The position numbers and the translations under genes were made by a program. Positions 10,610-18,458 of a stretch of DNA of 64,000 nucleotides are shown piece by piece. Each line of letters opens with the position of its first letter. The stretch's first letter is position 1. Source of the DNA: Lelliottia sp. JS-SCA-14 (GTDB lineage: Bacteria > Pseudomonadota > Gammaproteobacteria > Enterobacterales > Enterobacteriaceae). The DNA lies in NCBI RefSeq assembly GCF_035593345.1, contig NZ_CP141606.1, positions 682,001-746,000 of the forward strand. Reading direction: 5' to 3'. Under the pieces are notes generated by a model. That model made no database searches. It was not told where the DNA came from and worked only from the letters and a program-made list of their open reading frames with translations.

Positions 10610-11611
10610 TCAGAATTCCACCACCACCTTCCCGCGCATATGCCCGTCCAGTACTTTCCGGTGTGCCTCGGTGATGCTCTCCACGCTTAAGCCGTGCAGG
10701 GTGTCGCTCAGCGAGCTTTCCACCACGCCGGTATCCACCAGCTTCGCCACCTCATTCAGAATCTCACCCTGGCGCGCCATATCTGCGGTCTGGTACATGC
10801 TGCGCGTATACATAAATTCCCAGTGCAGCGCGGCAGATTTCGACTTCAGCTTGCTCTGATCCAGCGGACGATCGTTCTCCACGATGGTACAGATATGCCC
10901 CTGCGGCGCGATCAGGTCGCTGACCGCGTCCCAGTGCCCGTCGGTGTCGTTGAGGATGAAAATATAATCCACGAATTTTATGTCGTGCTTCGCCAGCTCA
11001 CCCTTCAGGTCACGATAATTCACCACTAAATCCGCGCCTCGATCCCGGCACCATTGGGCTGAGTCTTCGCGCGAGGCGGTGGCGATCACCTTGATCTTAC
11101 TGTTGTGTTTGGCGAAGGGGATCGCCAGCGATCCGACGCCGCCCGCACCGCCGATGATCAGCAGCGTTTTGTCCGATCCGGCGTCCTGAATATTCAGGCG
11201 TTCAAACAGTCCTTCCCATGCCGTCAGCGCGGTCAATGGCAGTGCGGCGGCGGCGGCCCAGTCGAGGCTCTGCGGTTTGTGGCCGACGATGCGTGCGTCA
11301 ATCAGCTGATGCGTGGCGTTGCTGCCCGGACGGGTGATGTCCCCGGCGTACCACACTTCGTCACCGGCTTTGAACTGCGTGACACTCGCGCCGACCGCTT
11401 TCACAATCCCGCTGGCGTCCCAGCCCAGAATGCGCGGGGACTGCAGGCCGTTTTTACTCAGGCTGGCATGGACTTTGGTATCGACCGGGTTCACGGAGAC
11501 GGCTTTCACTTCGACCAGGAGGTCGTGCTCGCCGGGCTGCGGCATTGGCTGGGTGATCTCAATAAATGTGGATGGCTGGTCGGGATTAACGGCAATGGCT
11601 TTAACGGACAT
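10610..11611 (-). CDS. zinc-binding-type MDR oxidoreductase (quinone reductase-like)
   Basis: The 333-residue protein belongs to the medium-chain dehydrogenase/reductase superfamily, in the branch annotated as zinc-type alcohol dehydrogenase-like or NADPH:quinone reductase. The N-terminal GroES-like catalytic domain contains GWDASGIVKAVG. The Rossmann fold contains IGGAGGVGSLAIPFAKH near residues 150-166. The substrate cannot be told from sequence. The frame is open to 11683, but the ATG at 11609-11611 is preceded by AAGGAG at proper distance and starts the family N-terminus MSVKAIAV. It is divergent from a LysR-type regulator 106 bases away, which probably controls it. Confidence 0.88.
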   Translation of the reverse strand: MSVKAIAVNPDQPSTFIEITQPMPQPGEHDLLVEVKAVSVNPVDTKVHASLSKNGLQSPRILGWDASGIVKAVGASVTQFKAGDEVWYAGDITRPGSNATHQLIDARIVGHKPQSLDWAAAAALPLTALTAWEGLFERLNIQDAGSDKTLLIIGGAGGVGSLAIPFAKHNSKIKVIATASREDSAQWCRDRGADLVVNYRDLKGELAKHDIKFVDYIFILNDTDGHWDAVSDLIAPQGHICTIVENDRPLDQSKLKSKSAALHWEFMYTRSMYQTADMARQGEILNEVAKLVDTGVVESSLSDTLHGLSVESITEAHRKVLDGHMRGKVVVEF

Positions 11612-11717
11612 GGTGAACTCCTTATGGAATGCGTGTGTTGAGGCTAGTCTATTAAGTCGCCACTTGCGTGATAAGATGGACAATCAATAACAAAGTGTTC
11701 GTGTGAGATGAACAGTG

Positions 11718-12617
11718 ATGTTTAAACAGCTTCAGGATATGGCCCTGTTTGCGCTGGTGGCGGAGATGGGCAGCTTTACCGCGGCGGCGCAAAAAGCGGG
11801 CCTGCCGAAATCGAGCGTCAGCCAGCGGGTCAGCCAACTTGAGCAGCAGGTTGGTATCCGGCTGCTGAACCGCACCACCCGCAAACTTAATTTAACCTAT
11901 GCGGGCGAGCACTATCTGGTGCACTGCCGCGAGATGCTGGCGGCCAGCGAGCGCGCGGAATATGCCATTCAGCGTCTGCGCGATAACCCCGGCGGACGGC
12001 TGCGCGTCACTTCCCCGGCGGGAATTGGTGCCACGCTGCTGGCGCATCTGAACGCGGAGTTCCAGCGTCGTTATCCCGATGTCTCACTCGATGTTTGTAT
12101 TTCGGATGATGTGCAGGATCTGGTGGAGTCGGGCTACGACGTGGCGCTGCGCACCGGTAAACCGCAGGATTCGTCCCTGATTGGCCGTATGATTGGCAAT
12201 TGCCCGCGCTACATGCTGGCCTCGCCCGACTATCTGGCGCGTTTTGCCCCGCTGGACCATCCGCGCCAGCTGGTGGATCACCGCTGTATCACCCACAAAG
12301 CCTGGCCGGAGTGGCTGCTGCGGCAGCACGGCGAGGATTATCGTCATCTGCCTGACAATGCGCACGTCACGGATAACCTGGTGTATGCCCGCGAAAGTGC
12401 CATCGCCGGGGCGGGGATCACGCTGCTGCCCGCGTTTTTGCTGGAAGATAAAATCGAGAAGGGGGCGCTGGTGCAGGTGCTGCCGGAGTGGAGCGTGGAA
12501 GGAAACGAACTGTGGCTGGTCTATCCGAGCAGGAAGCTGAATTCGCCTGCGCTGATGAGCTACATCCAGTTTGCGATGCAGTTTGATGAGGTGAAGCGGT
12601 TTTACGTGGGGGGGTGA
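11718..12617 (+). CDS. LysR-family transcriptional regulator
   Basis: This regulator of 299 residues has the standard LysR plan. The winged helix-turn-helix is at about residues 1-60 (SFTAAAQKAGLPKSSVSQRVSQLE), and an effector-binding domain follows from about residue 90. ATG 11718 is chosen over the adjacent GTG at 11715. It is divergent from the MDR oxidoreductase, the usual arrangement for a LysR regulator and its target, and an inducer related to that enzyme's substrate is inferred. The specific regulator subgroup was not recognised. Confidence 0.88.
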   Translation: MFKQLQDMALFALVAEMGSFTAAAQKAGLPKSSVSQRVSQLEQQVGIRLLNRTTRKLNLTYAGEHYLVHCREMLAASERAEYAIQRLRDNPGGRLRVTSPAGIGATLLAHLNAEFQRRYPDVSLDVCISDDVQDLVESGYDVALRTGKPQDSSLIGRMIGNCPRYMLASPDYLARFAPLDHPRQLVDHRCITHKAWPEWLLRQHGEDYRHLPDNAHVTDNLVYARESAIAGAGITLLPAFLLEDKIEKGALVQVLPEWSVEGNELWLVYPSRKLNSPALMSYIQFAMQFDEVKRFYVGG

Positions 12618-12619
12618 TT

Positions 12620-12651
12620 GCCGGGTGGCGGCTACGCCTTACCCGGCCTAC
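12620..12651. repeat. REP element after the LysR gene
   Basis: Single REP palindrome (GCCGGGTGGCGG...ACCCGGCCTAC) immediately downstream of the LysR regulator stop codon and 40 bases before the IS110 insertion point. Confidence 0.8.
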
Positions 12652-12676
12652 AAAAAACCGGTCGTGCGGCCTGATG

Positions 12677-12692
12677 CCCTCACCCCGGCCCT
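12677..12692. repeat. left half of the interrupted intergenic repeat (IS110 left flank)
   Basis: CCCTCACCCCGGCCCT is the left half of the dispersed repeat. Joined to 13893 onward it recreates CCGGCC-CT-CTCCCACGGG, matching the intact copy on the complement of 5062-5085. The final CT at 12691-12692 is the putative exchange core. Confidence 0.8.
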
Positions 12693-12699
12693 TATGTCT

Positions 12700-12890
12700 T
12701 GATCTTCTCCGCTTCTGCGGAGAAGATCCCCGACTGATCATCGGGAGGTTACCGGTGAGCATCACCCGGCCCTGGTGCCACTGAGCCCGTGGGAGAGATT
12801 ATGCCCCGGTAACCTGTTTCCCTGTCGCCTCAAGACCGAACGGTATCCTGTGCCCTGAGCACCCACATATAAGGATGGTCCGGCGATATT
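12700..12890 (+). ncRNA. candidate bridge RNA of the IS110-family element
   Basis: The leader folds by eye into three parts. First is a perfect 12-bp hairpin, GATCTTCTCCGC/GCGGAGAAGATC (12701-12728). Second is a loop closed by a perfect 10-bp stem, AGGTTACCGG/CCGGTAACCT (12746-12755 with 12806-12815). Third is a loop closed by CGCC..GACC/GGTC.GGCG (12826-12885). In the first internal loop CCCGGCCCT (12765-12773) equals the left target flank through the CT core, and CCCGTGGGAGAG (12786-12797) is the exact complement of the right flank 13891-13902. In the second, ACGGTATC (12840-12847) equals the element's right end, and ATATAAG (12867-12873) pairs with CTTATGT at the left end with one G-U. This is the published logic of bridge RNAs. 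The exact ends of the RNA are estimated. Confidence 0.88.
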
Positions 12891-12912
12891 ATTCATAAGG
12901 TTACGGAGTGCC

Positions 12913-13875
12913 ATGATGGAGCTTATTCCTGTCGGCGTTGATATCGCCAAACTCAAATTTGATGTCGCCGTCCTGCTGCCTAATCAGAAATACAAAACCA
13001 AAAAATTCCCCAACACCTCTGCCGGATGCCGCGAGTTCCTCAGCTGGCTGGCACGTTTTGGCGACTGCCATGTCTGCATGGAAGCGACGGGCTGCTACAG
13101 CACTGAACTTGCCACCCTGCTGGCCGATAACGGCTGCTGTGTCAGCCTCGAAAATCCCGCCCGCATACACGCGTTTGGCAATACGGAGCTGACCCGCAAC
13201 AAAACGGACAAAAGTGATGCGGCACTGATAGCCCGCTACTGCGCCCTGTATCAACCCGCCCCCTGGTATCCTGCGCCGCTGAGCGAGCGTCAGCTGACGG
13301 CGCTGGTACGCCACCTGCGTAATCTGGAAGAGATGCGGCAGATGGAGATGAACCGCCTTGAAGCAGCCGACGAGGTCATTGTTCCCTCACTGCATGAACA
13401 CGTTGCCATGCTGGATGAACTGATTGACGAAACACGAAAAAAAATCAGCCAGCACATCGATGATAACCCTGACCTGAAGCGGGACAGGGAACTGCTGAAG
13501 AGCATCCCCGGGATCGGTGAAATGCTGAGCGTGAGCCTGCTGGCGTTCGCGGGTAATCTGAGACGGTTCAGTGACAGTAAGGCACTGGTGGCTTACGCCG
13601 GGCTGAATCCACGGCGCTGTGAGTCGGGGATGTGGAAAGGAAAGAGCAGGCTGTCAAAAGTAGGTCACGCAGAGCTGCGCAGTGCCCTGTATATGCCGGC
13701 AGTGGTGGCGGGTAGGTGCAATGAGGTGGTGAAGAATCTGATGGACAGGCTGGCAGCGAGAGGAAAAACAGGGAAGGAACGCGTATGTGCCGGGATGAGA
13801 AAACTGCTCCAGCTGGCTTATGGCGTGGTGAAATCCGGACGAGAATTTAATGCTGAAATACCGCTTGCCGGATAA
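12913..13875 (+). CDS. IS110-family transposase (bridge recombinase, DEDD)
   Basis: The 320-residue protein has an N-terminal RuvC-like DEDD domain with Asp10 (GVDIAK), Glu57 (MEATG), Asp99 and Asp102 (KTDKSDA), the same spacing as in IS621. A coiled, charged middle segment follows (about 125-185). The C-terminal Tnp domain has IPGIGEMLS, the LNPRRCESG motif and SRLSKVGHAELRSALYMPA, which carries the candidate catalytic serine (Ser235 or Ser238). All four acidic residues are present, so it appears active. A second ATG at 12916 sits at better distance from ACGGAG and may be the true start. In IS110 systems this enzyme uses the bridge RNA to join donor and target. Confidence 0.93.
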   Translation: MMELIPVGVDIAKLKFDVAVLLPNQKYKTKKFPNTSAGCREFLSWLARFGDCHVCMEATGCYSTELATLLADNGCCVSLENPARIHAFGNTELTRNKTDKSDAALIARYCALYQPAPWYPAPLSERQLTALVRHLRNLEEMRQMEMNRLEAADEVIVPSLHEHVAMLDELIDETRKKISQHIDDNPDLKRDRELLKSIPGIGEMLSVSLLAFAGNLRRFSDSKALVAYAGLNPRRCESGMWKGKSRLSKVGHAELRSALYMPAVVAGRCNEVVKNLMDRLAARGKTGKERVCAGMRKLLQLAYGVVKSGREFNAEIPLAG

Positions 13876-13890
13876 CCGACAAGACGGTAT

Positions 13891-13910
13891 CTCTCCCACG
13901 GGAGAGGGAG
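13891..13910. repeat. right half of the interrupted intergenic repeat
   Basis: CTCTCCCACGGGAGAGGGAG is the right half of the dispersed repeat and starts with the second copy of the CT core. It forms the CTCTCCC/GGGAGAG hairpin seen in the intact copies. Confidence 0.8.
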
Positions 13911-13917
13911 AAAACAT

Positions 13918-13946
13918 AAAAAACGGCAACCGAAGTTGCCGTTTTG
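13918..13946 (-). terminator. rho-independent terminator of ettA
   Basis: Read on the minus strand, AACGGCAAC-TTCG-GTTGCCGTT is followed by TTTT and A/T-rich sequence just after the ettA stop. The UUCG tetraloop on a GC stem is a typical strong terminator. Confidence 0.85.
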
Positions 13947-13949
13947 CTT

Positions 13950-15617
13950 TTATTTCGATATACGCTTGTACTTAATACGTTTTGGCTCCAGCGCATCCGC
14001 GCCGAGGGTACGTTTCTTGTACTCTTCGTATTCGGTGAAGTTACCTTCGAAGAACTCCACTTTACCCTCGTCCTGGTAATCCAGAATGTGGGTTGCGATA
14101 CGGTCGAGGAACCAACGGTCGTGGGATATCACCATTGCACAGCCCGGGAACTCCAGCATGGCGTTTTCCAGCGCGCGCAGGGTTTCAATGTCCAGGTCGT
14201 TTGTTGGTTCATCGAGGAGCAGAACGTTACCGCCAACCTGCAGCAGTTTCGCCAGGTGCAGACGACCACGTTCACCACCGGACAGCTCGCCGACGCGTTT
14301 ACCCTGATCCACACCTTTGAAGTTGAAGCGGCCAACGTAGGCGCGGCTCGGCATCTCGGTGTTACCGATACGCATGATATCCTGCCCGCCGGAAACTTCT
14401 TCCCACACGGTTTTGCTGTTGTCCATCGCGTCACGGAACTGATCCACAGAGGCCAGTTTCACGGTGTCGCCCAGCGTAATGGTGCCGCTGTCAGGCTGTT
14501 CCTGACCGGACATCATGCGGAACAGCGTCGATTTACCCGCGCCGTTCGGACCGATGATCCCGACAATCGCCCCTTTCGGCACGGAGAAGCTCAGGTCGTC
14601 GATCAGCAGGCGATCGCCGTAAGACTTACGCAGATTGCTCACTTCAACGACTTTATCCCCCAGACGTGCTCCAGGTGGGATAAACAGTTCGTTGGTTTCG
14701 TTACGTTTCTGGTATTCGGAGTTGTTCAGCTCTTCAAAGCGTGCCAGACGGGCTTTGCCCTTAGACTGACGGCCTTTCGCGCCCTGACGAACCCACTCCA
14801 GCTCTTTCTCAATCGATTTACGACGAGCCGCTTCCTGAGAAGCTTCCTGCGCCAGACGCTGATCTTTCTGCTCCAGCCAGGAGGAGTAGTTGCCTTCCCA
14901 CGGAATACCTTCCCCGCGGTCCAGCTCCAGGATCCAGCCTGCGACGTTATCGAGGAAGTAACGGTCGTGGGTAATTGCCACAACGGTCCCTTCGAAGTCG
15001 TGCAGGAAGCGTTCCAGCCAGGCAACGGATTCGGCATCCAGGTGGTTCGTTGGTTCGTCGAGCAGCAGCATGTCTGGCTTTTCCAGCAGCAGACGGCACA
15101 GCGCGACGCGGCGGCGTTCACCCCCGGACAGTTTTTCGATTTTCGCGTCCCAGTCTGGCAGGCGCAGGGCATCGGCCGCACGCTCCAGCTGAACGTTCAG
15201 GTTGTGGCCGTCGTGCGCCTGGATAATTTCTTCGAATTTACCCTGTTGCGCCGCCAGTTTGTCGAAGTCCGCATCCGGTTCAGCGTACTTCGCGTAGACT
15301 TCATCCAGACCTTTCAGGGCGTTAACGACTTCGGAAACGGCTTCTTCGATGGATTCGCGAACGGTGTGTTCCGGGTTCAGCTTCGGTTCCTGCGGCAGAT
15401 AACCGATTTTGAGACCAGGCTGCGGGCGAGCTTCACCTTCGATATCGGTATCGATACCGGCCATGATGCGCAGCAGGGTGGACTTACCGGCACCGTTGAG
15501 ACCCAGGACACCGATTTTTGCGCCAGGGAAGAAGCTCAGCGAGATATTTTTCAGAATATGACGTTTCGGCGGAACCACTTTGCCGACACGATGCATGGTA
15601 TAAACGAATTGAGCCAC
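13950..15617 (-). CDS. ettA: energy-dependent translational throttle EttA (ABC-F ATPase)
   Basis: EttA binds the ribosomal E site and gates entry into elongation according to the ATP/ADP ratio. The 555-residue protein has two ABC cassettes without membrane segments, Walker A GLNGAGKST near residue 38 and GPNGAGKST near residue 355. Two LSGGERxR signatures (LSGGERRRVAL and LSGGERGRLHL) are visible, with the ABC-F linker and arm region between the cassettes. It is divergent from slt and has its own terminator. Confidence 0.97.
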   Translation of the reverse strand: MAQFVYTMHRVGKVVPPKRHILKNISLSFFPGAKIGVLGLNGAGKSTLLRIMAGIDTDIEGEARPQPGLKIGYLPQEPKLNPEHTVRESIEEAVSEVVNALKGLDEVYAKYAEPDADFDKLAAQQGKFEEIIQAHDGHNLNVQLERAADALRLPDWDAKIEKLSGGERRRVALCRLLLEKPDMLLLDEPTNHLDAESVAWLERFLHDFEGTVVAITHDRYFLDNVAGWILELDRGEGIPWEGNYSSWLEQKDQRLAQEASQEAARRKSIEKELEWVRQGAKGRQSKGKARLARFEELNNSEYQKRNETNELFIPPGARLGDKVVEVSNLRKSYGDRLLIDDLSFSVPKGAIVGIIGPNGAGKSTLFRMMSGQEQPDSGTITLGDTVKLASVDQFRDAMDNSKTVWEEVSGGQDIMRIGNTEMPSRAYVGRFNFKGVDQGKRVGELSGGERGRLHLAKLLQVGGNVLLLDEPTNDLDIETLRALENAMLEFPGCAMVISHDRWFLDRIATHILDYQDEGKVEFFEGNFTEYEEYKKRTLGADALEPKRIKYKRISK

Positions 15618-15843
15618 GTGGACTTCGCCTCTTTTATAGTAAAGAAAATGGTATACAGCTGCGAAGTGTAGCCTTTTTCATGGCCTAATCCCAGACACGA
15701 ACGTCGGGAGTGTTAAAACGCGCAAGAAAGGTAAAAAAGTGTCCATGACGTGGCGTGTTGCGGAATGCCTGGTTAGCATAGATCCATTACATTTGTAGGT
15801 GGCAAGACGCCGCAACAGTATTCAACAAAATGAGGAAGAGCTT

Positions 15844-17781
15844 GTGGAAAAAGCCAAACAGGTGGTCTGGCGTCTGCTGGCTGCCAGCGTCTGCGTGATG
15901 ACGATAAGCCACGCAGCGCATGCCGATTCACTGGATGAACAGCGCAACCGCTATGCGCAGATCAAGCAGGCGTGGGACAGTAAGCAGATGGATACCGTGC
16001 AGGCCCTGATGCCGACGCTGAAAGAGTATCCGCTCTACCCGTATCTGGAATATCGCCAGATTACCGACGATCTCATGAACCAACCGACGCTCACCGTCGC
16101 TAATTTTATTCAGGCCAACCCCACGTTGCCCCCTGCCCGAACCTTACAGTCGCGCTTTGTGAACGAACTGGCACGACGCGAAGACTGGCGCGGCCTGCTG
16201 GCCTTCAGCCCGGAAAAACCGGGCACCACCGAGGCGCAGTGTAATTTCTATTACGCCAAATGGGCGACGGGCCAACAGCAGGAAGCCTGGAACGGCGCAA
16301 AAGATCTGTGGCTGACGGGGAAAAATCTGCCGAACGCCTGTGACTCGCTATTTGGCGCCTGGCGCGCATCGGGCCAGCAAGATCCGCTGGCCTATCTCGA
16401 ACGTATTCGTCTGGCGATGAAAGCCGGGAACACCCGTCTGGTGACCACTCTGGCCGGGCAGATGCCGTCAGATTATCAGACCATTTCCACGGCGGTTCTC
16501 CAGCTCGCCAACGATCCGAATTCCGTACTGACCTTCGCCCGCTCGACCGGCGCGACGGATTTCACGCGCCAGATGGCGGCGGTGGCCTTTACCAGCGTGG
16601 CGCGTGACGATGTGGAAAACGCGCGGCTGATGATCCCGCAGCTGGTTCAGGCGCAGCAGCTTAACGACGATCAAACCCAGGATCTGCGCGATATCGTCGC
16701 GTGGCGTCTGATGGGCACCGATGTCACCGATGAACAGGCGCGCTGGCGTGACGATGCGATCATGCGTTCGAACTCTACGTCGCTGGTGGAACGCCGGGTG
16801 CGTATGGCGCTCGGCACCGGCGATCGCCGGGGCTTAAATACCTGGCTCTCCCGCCTGCCGATGGATGCCAAAGAGAAAGACGAATGGCGTTACTGGCAGG
16901 CCGATTTGCTGATGGAGCGTGGGCGCGATGACGAAGCGAAAGAGATCCTCCACTCTCTGATGCAGCAGCGCGGCTTCTACCCCATGGCGGCGGCGCAGCG
17001 CCTGGGTGAGGAGTACACGCTTAAAATCGACAAAGCCCCGACCAACGTCAACTCAGCCCTGATTCAGGGTCCGGAAATGGCGCGGGTGCGCGAGCTGATG
17101 TACTGGAGCATGGATAACACGGCGCGCAGCGAGTGGGCCAACCTGGTGACCAGCCGCAGTAACGACGAAAAAGCCCAGCTGGCGCGCTACGCGTTTGATA
17201 ACCGCTGGTGGGATCTGAGCGTGCAGGCGACGATCGCCGGGAAGCTGTGGGATCATCTGGAAGAGCGTTTCCCGCTGGCCTACAAAGATCTGTTTGATCG
17301 TTACACCAGCGGAAAAGACATTCCGCAGAGCTACGCGATGGCGATTGCCCGTCAGGAGAGCGCGTGGAACCCGAAAGTGCGCTCACCGGTTGGAGCCAGC
17401 GGCCTGATGCAAATCATGCCCGGCACCGCCACGCACACGGTGAAGATGTTTAATATTCCAGGCTACAGCAGCCCGTCGCAGCTGCTTGACCCGGATACCA
17501 ACATCAACATCGGCACCAGCTATTTGCAGTATGTCTATTCCCAGTTCGGCAATAACCGTATCTTCTCGTCTGCGGCCTATAACGCAGGGCCTGGGCGCGT
17601 GCGGACCTGGCTTGGCAACAGCGCCGGACGCATCGACGCGGTGGCGTTTGTCGAGAGCATTCCGTTCTCGGAAACGCGCGGGTATGTGAAGAATGTGCTG
17701 GCCTATGACGCTTACTATCGCTACTTCATGGGGCAGAAAGATACCCTGATGAGCGACGCCGAGTGGCAGAGAAAGTATTAA
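15844..17781 (+). CDS. slt: soluble lytic murein transglycosylase Slt
   Basis: Slt70 cleaves peptidoglycan glycan strands in the periplasm, producing 1,6-anhydromuropeptides. The GTG start at 15844 gives 645 residues, the E. coli length, and is preceded by GAGGAAGAG; a longer upstream frame exists but is not supported. A signal peptide covers about residues 1-27 (cleavage near AHA-DSLDEQ). A long superhelical alpha-domain follows. The C-terminal lysozyme-like domain contains the catalytic glutamate in ARQESAWNPKV near residue 505 and the motif GLMQIMPGTA. It is followed by trpR. Confidence 0.96.
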   Translation: MEKAKQVVWRLLAASVCVMTISHAAHADSLDEQRNRYAQIKQAWDSKQMDTVQALMPTLKEYPLYPYLEYRQITDDLMNQPTLTVANFIQANPTLPPARTLQSRFVNELARREDWRGLLAFSPEKPGTTEAQCNFYYAKWATGQQQEAWNGAKDLWLTGKNLPNACDSLFGAWRASGQQDPLAYLERIRLAMKAGNTRLVTTLAGQMPSDYQTISTAVLQLANDPNSVLTFARSTGATDFTRQMAAVAFTSVARDDVENARLMIPQLVQAQQLNDDQTQDLRDIVAWRLMGTDVTDEQARWRDDAIMRSNSTSLVERRVRMALGTGDRRGLNTWLSRLPMDAKEKDEWRYWQADLLMERGRDDEAKEILHSLMQQRGFYPMAAAQRLGEEYTLKIDKAPTNVNSALIQGPEMARVRELMYWSMDNTARSEWANLVTSRSNDEKAQLARYAFDNRWWDLSVQATIAGKLWDHLEERFPLAYKDLFDRYTSGKDIPQSYAMAIARQESAWNPKVRSPVGASGLMQIMPGTATHTVKMFNIPGYSSPSQLLDPDTNINIGTSYLQYVYSQFGNNRIFSSAAYNAGPGRVRTWLGNSAGRIDAVAFVESIPFSETRGYVKNVLAYDAYYRYFMGQKDTLMSDAEWQRKY

Positions 17782-17802
17782 TCCAGACGGGTTGTGTTAT
17801 GC

Positions 17803-17824
17803 TTGTACTCGTCTAAGAGTACAA
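17803..17824 (+). promoter_or_regulatory. Trp repressor operator upstream of trpR
   Basis: TTGTACTC-N6-GAGTACAA is a near-perfect palindrome 14 bases before the trpR start codon. It matches the GTAC-containing trp operator class and supports autoregulation of trpR by tryptophan-bound TrpR. Confidence 0.85.
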
Positions 17825-17837
17825 ACGGCGGCATAAC

Positions 17838-18164
17838 ATGACCCAGCATTCCCCTTATTCATCGGCGATGGCCGAACAGCGCAATCAGGAGTGGCTTCGT
17901 TTTGTGGAGCTGCTTCGCCAGTCCTATGAGAAAGATCTGCACTTACCGCTGATGCAATTGATACTGACACCCGACGAGCGTGAAGCGTTGGGCACGCGTG
18001 TGCGCATTATCGAAGAGTTACTGCGCGGTGAGATGAGCCAGCGTGAGCTGAAAAGCGAGCTGGGGGCGGGCATCGCGACGATCACCCGTGGCTCGAACAG
18101 TCTCAAATCAGCCCCGGTGGAGTTGCGCCAGTGGCTTGAGGAAGTGTTGTTGAAAAATGCCTGA
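17838..18164 (+). CDS. trpR: Trp operon repressor TrpR
   Basis: TrpR is the tryptophan-activated dimeric repressor of trp, aroH, mtr and its own gene. The 108-residue protein has the full family length. The helix-turn-helix [20 protein letters not shown] is at about residues 68-87 and the dimer-forming N-terminal helices [19 protein letters not shown] precede it. A palindromic operator lies immediately upstream, consistent with autoregulation. It follows slt, as in E. coli. Confidence 0.97.
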   Translation: MTQHSPYSSAMAEQRNQEWLRFVELLRQSYEKDLHLPLMQLILTPDEREALGTRVRIIEELLRGEMSQRELKSELGAGIATITRGSNSLKSAPVELRQWLEEVLLKNA

Positions 18165-18176
18165 TGGCACGTTTCT

Positions 18177-18448
18177 GTAGGCCGGGTAAGGCGAAGCCGC
18201 CACCCGGCATTAGCGTGGCCGGTTGCCTGATGGCGCTACGCTTATCAGGCCTACGGCTCATCGATTGGGTTTTGTAGGCCGGGTAAGGCGAAGCCGCCAC
18301 CCGGCAATGGCGCGGCCGGTTGCCTGATGGCGCTGCGCTTATCAGGCCTACGGTTCATGGACTGGGTTTTGTAGGCCGGGTAAGGCGAAGCCGCCACCCG
18401 GCAATAGCGCGGCCGGTTGCCTGATGGCGCTACGCTTATCAGGCCTAC
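18177..18448. repeat. BIME array: three tandem 97-bp units
   Basis: Three copies of a 97-base unit start at 18177, 18274 and 18371. Each contains one REP of the GTAGGCCGGGTAAGG type and one inverted REP of the GCCTGATGGCGCT...CAGGCCTAC type, joined by a spacer with CGGCCGGTT or a near variant. The copies differ at only a few positions. The array fills the gap between the convergent trpR and yjjX genes. Confidence 0.9.
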
Positions 18449-18458
18449 AACGGCGGAA

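Larger units (their letters stand above)
12693..13892 (+). mobile_element. IS110-family insertion sequence (IS621-like organisation)
   Basis: The element is about 1200 bp. Its limits come from reconstructing the empty site: the left flank ends GGCC-CT (12687-12692) and the right flank starts CT-CTCCCAC (13891 onward). A CT pair is thus present at both junctions and no longer target duplication is seen. No terminal inverted repeats were found, as expected for the IS110 group. The long leader (12693-12912) precedes the transposase and only 15 bases follow its stop, the layout of IS110-group rather than IS1111-group elements. It has inserted in a dispersed palindromic repeat, as IS621 does in REP sequences. 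Confidence 0.9.

Noticed and set aside
12894..12900. CATAAGG before the transposase start as the right donor guide
   Set aside because: It complements the left end, but lies outside the second loop near the ribosome binding site. The ATATAAG inside the loop fits the known architecture better.
12693..13892. Terminal inverted repeats and a longer target duplication for the insertion element
   Set aside because: Neither was found. Only the CT dinucleotide is repeated, which is normal for IS110-group elements and not a sign of decay.
13944..15671. A 575-codon open frame opposite ettA
   Set aside because: It is antisense to a complete ABC-F gene and shows no recognisable domain; the same codon-bias effect explains it.
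18177..18448. CRISPR-like array of regular repeats
   Set aside because: The repeats are palindromic REP/BIME units, the spacers are nearly identical rather than unique, and no cas genes are present.
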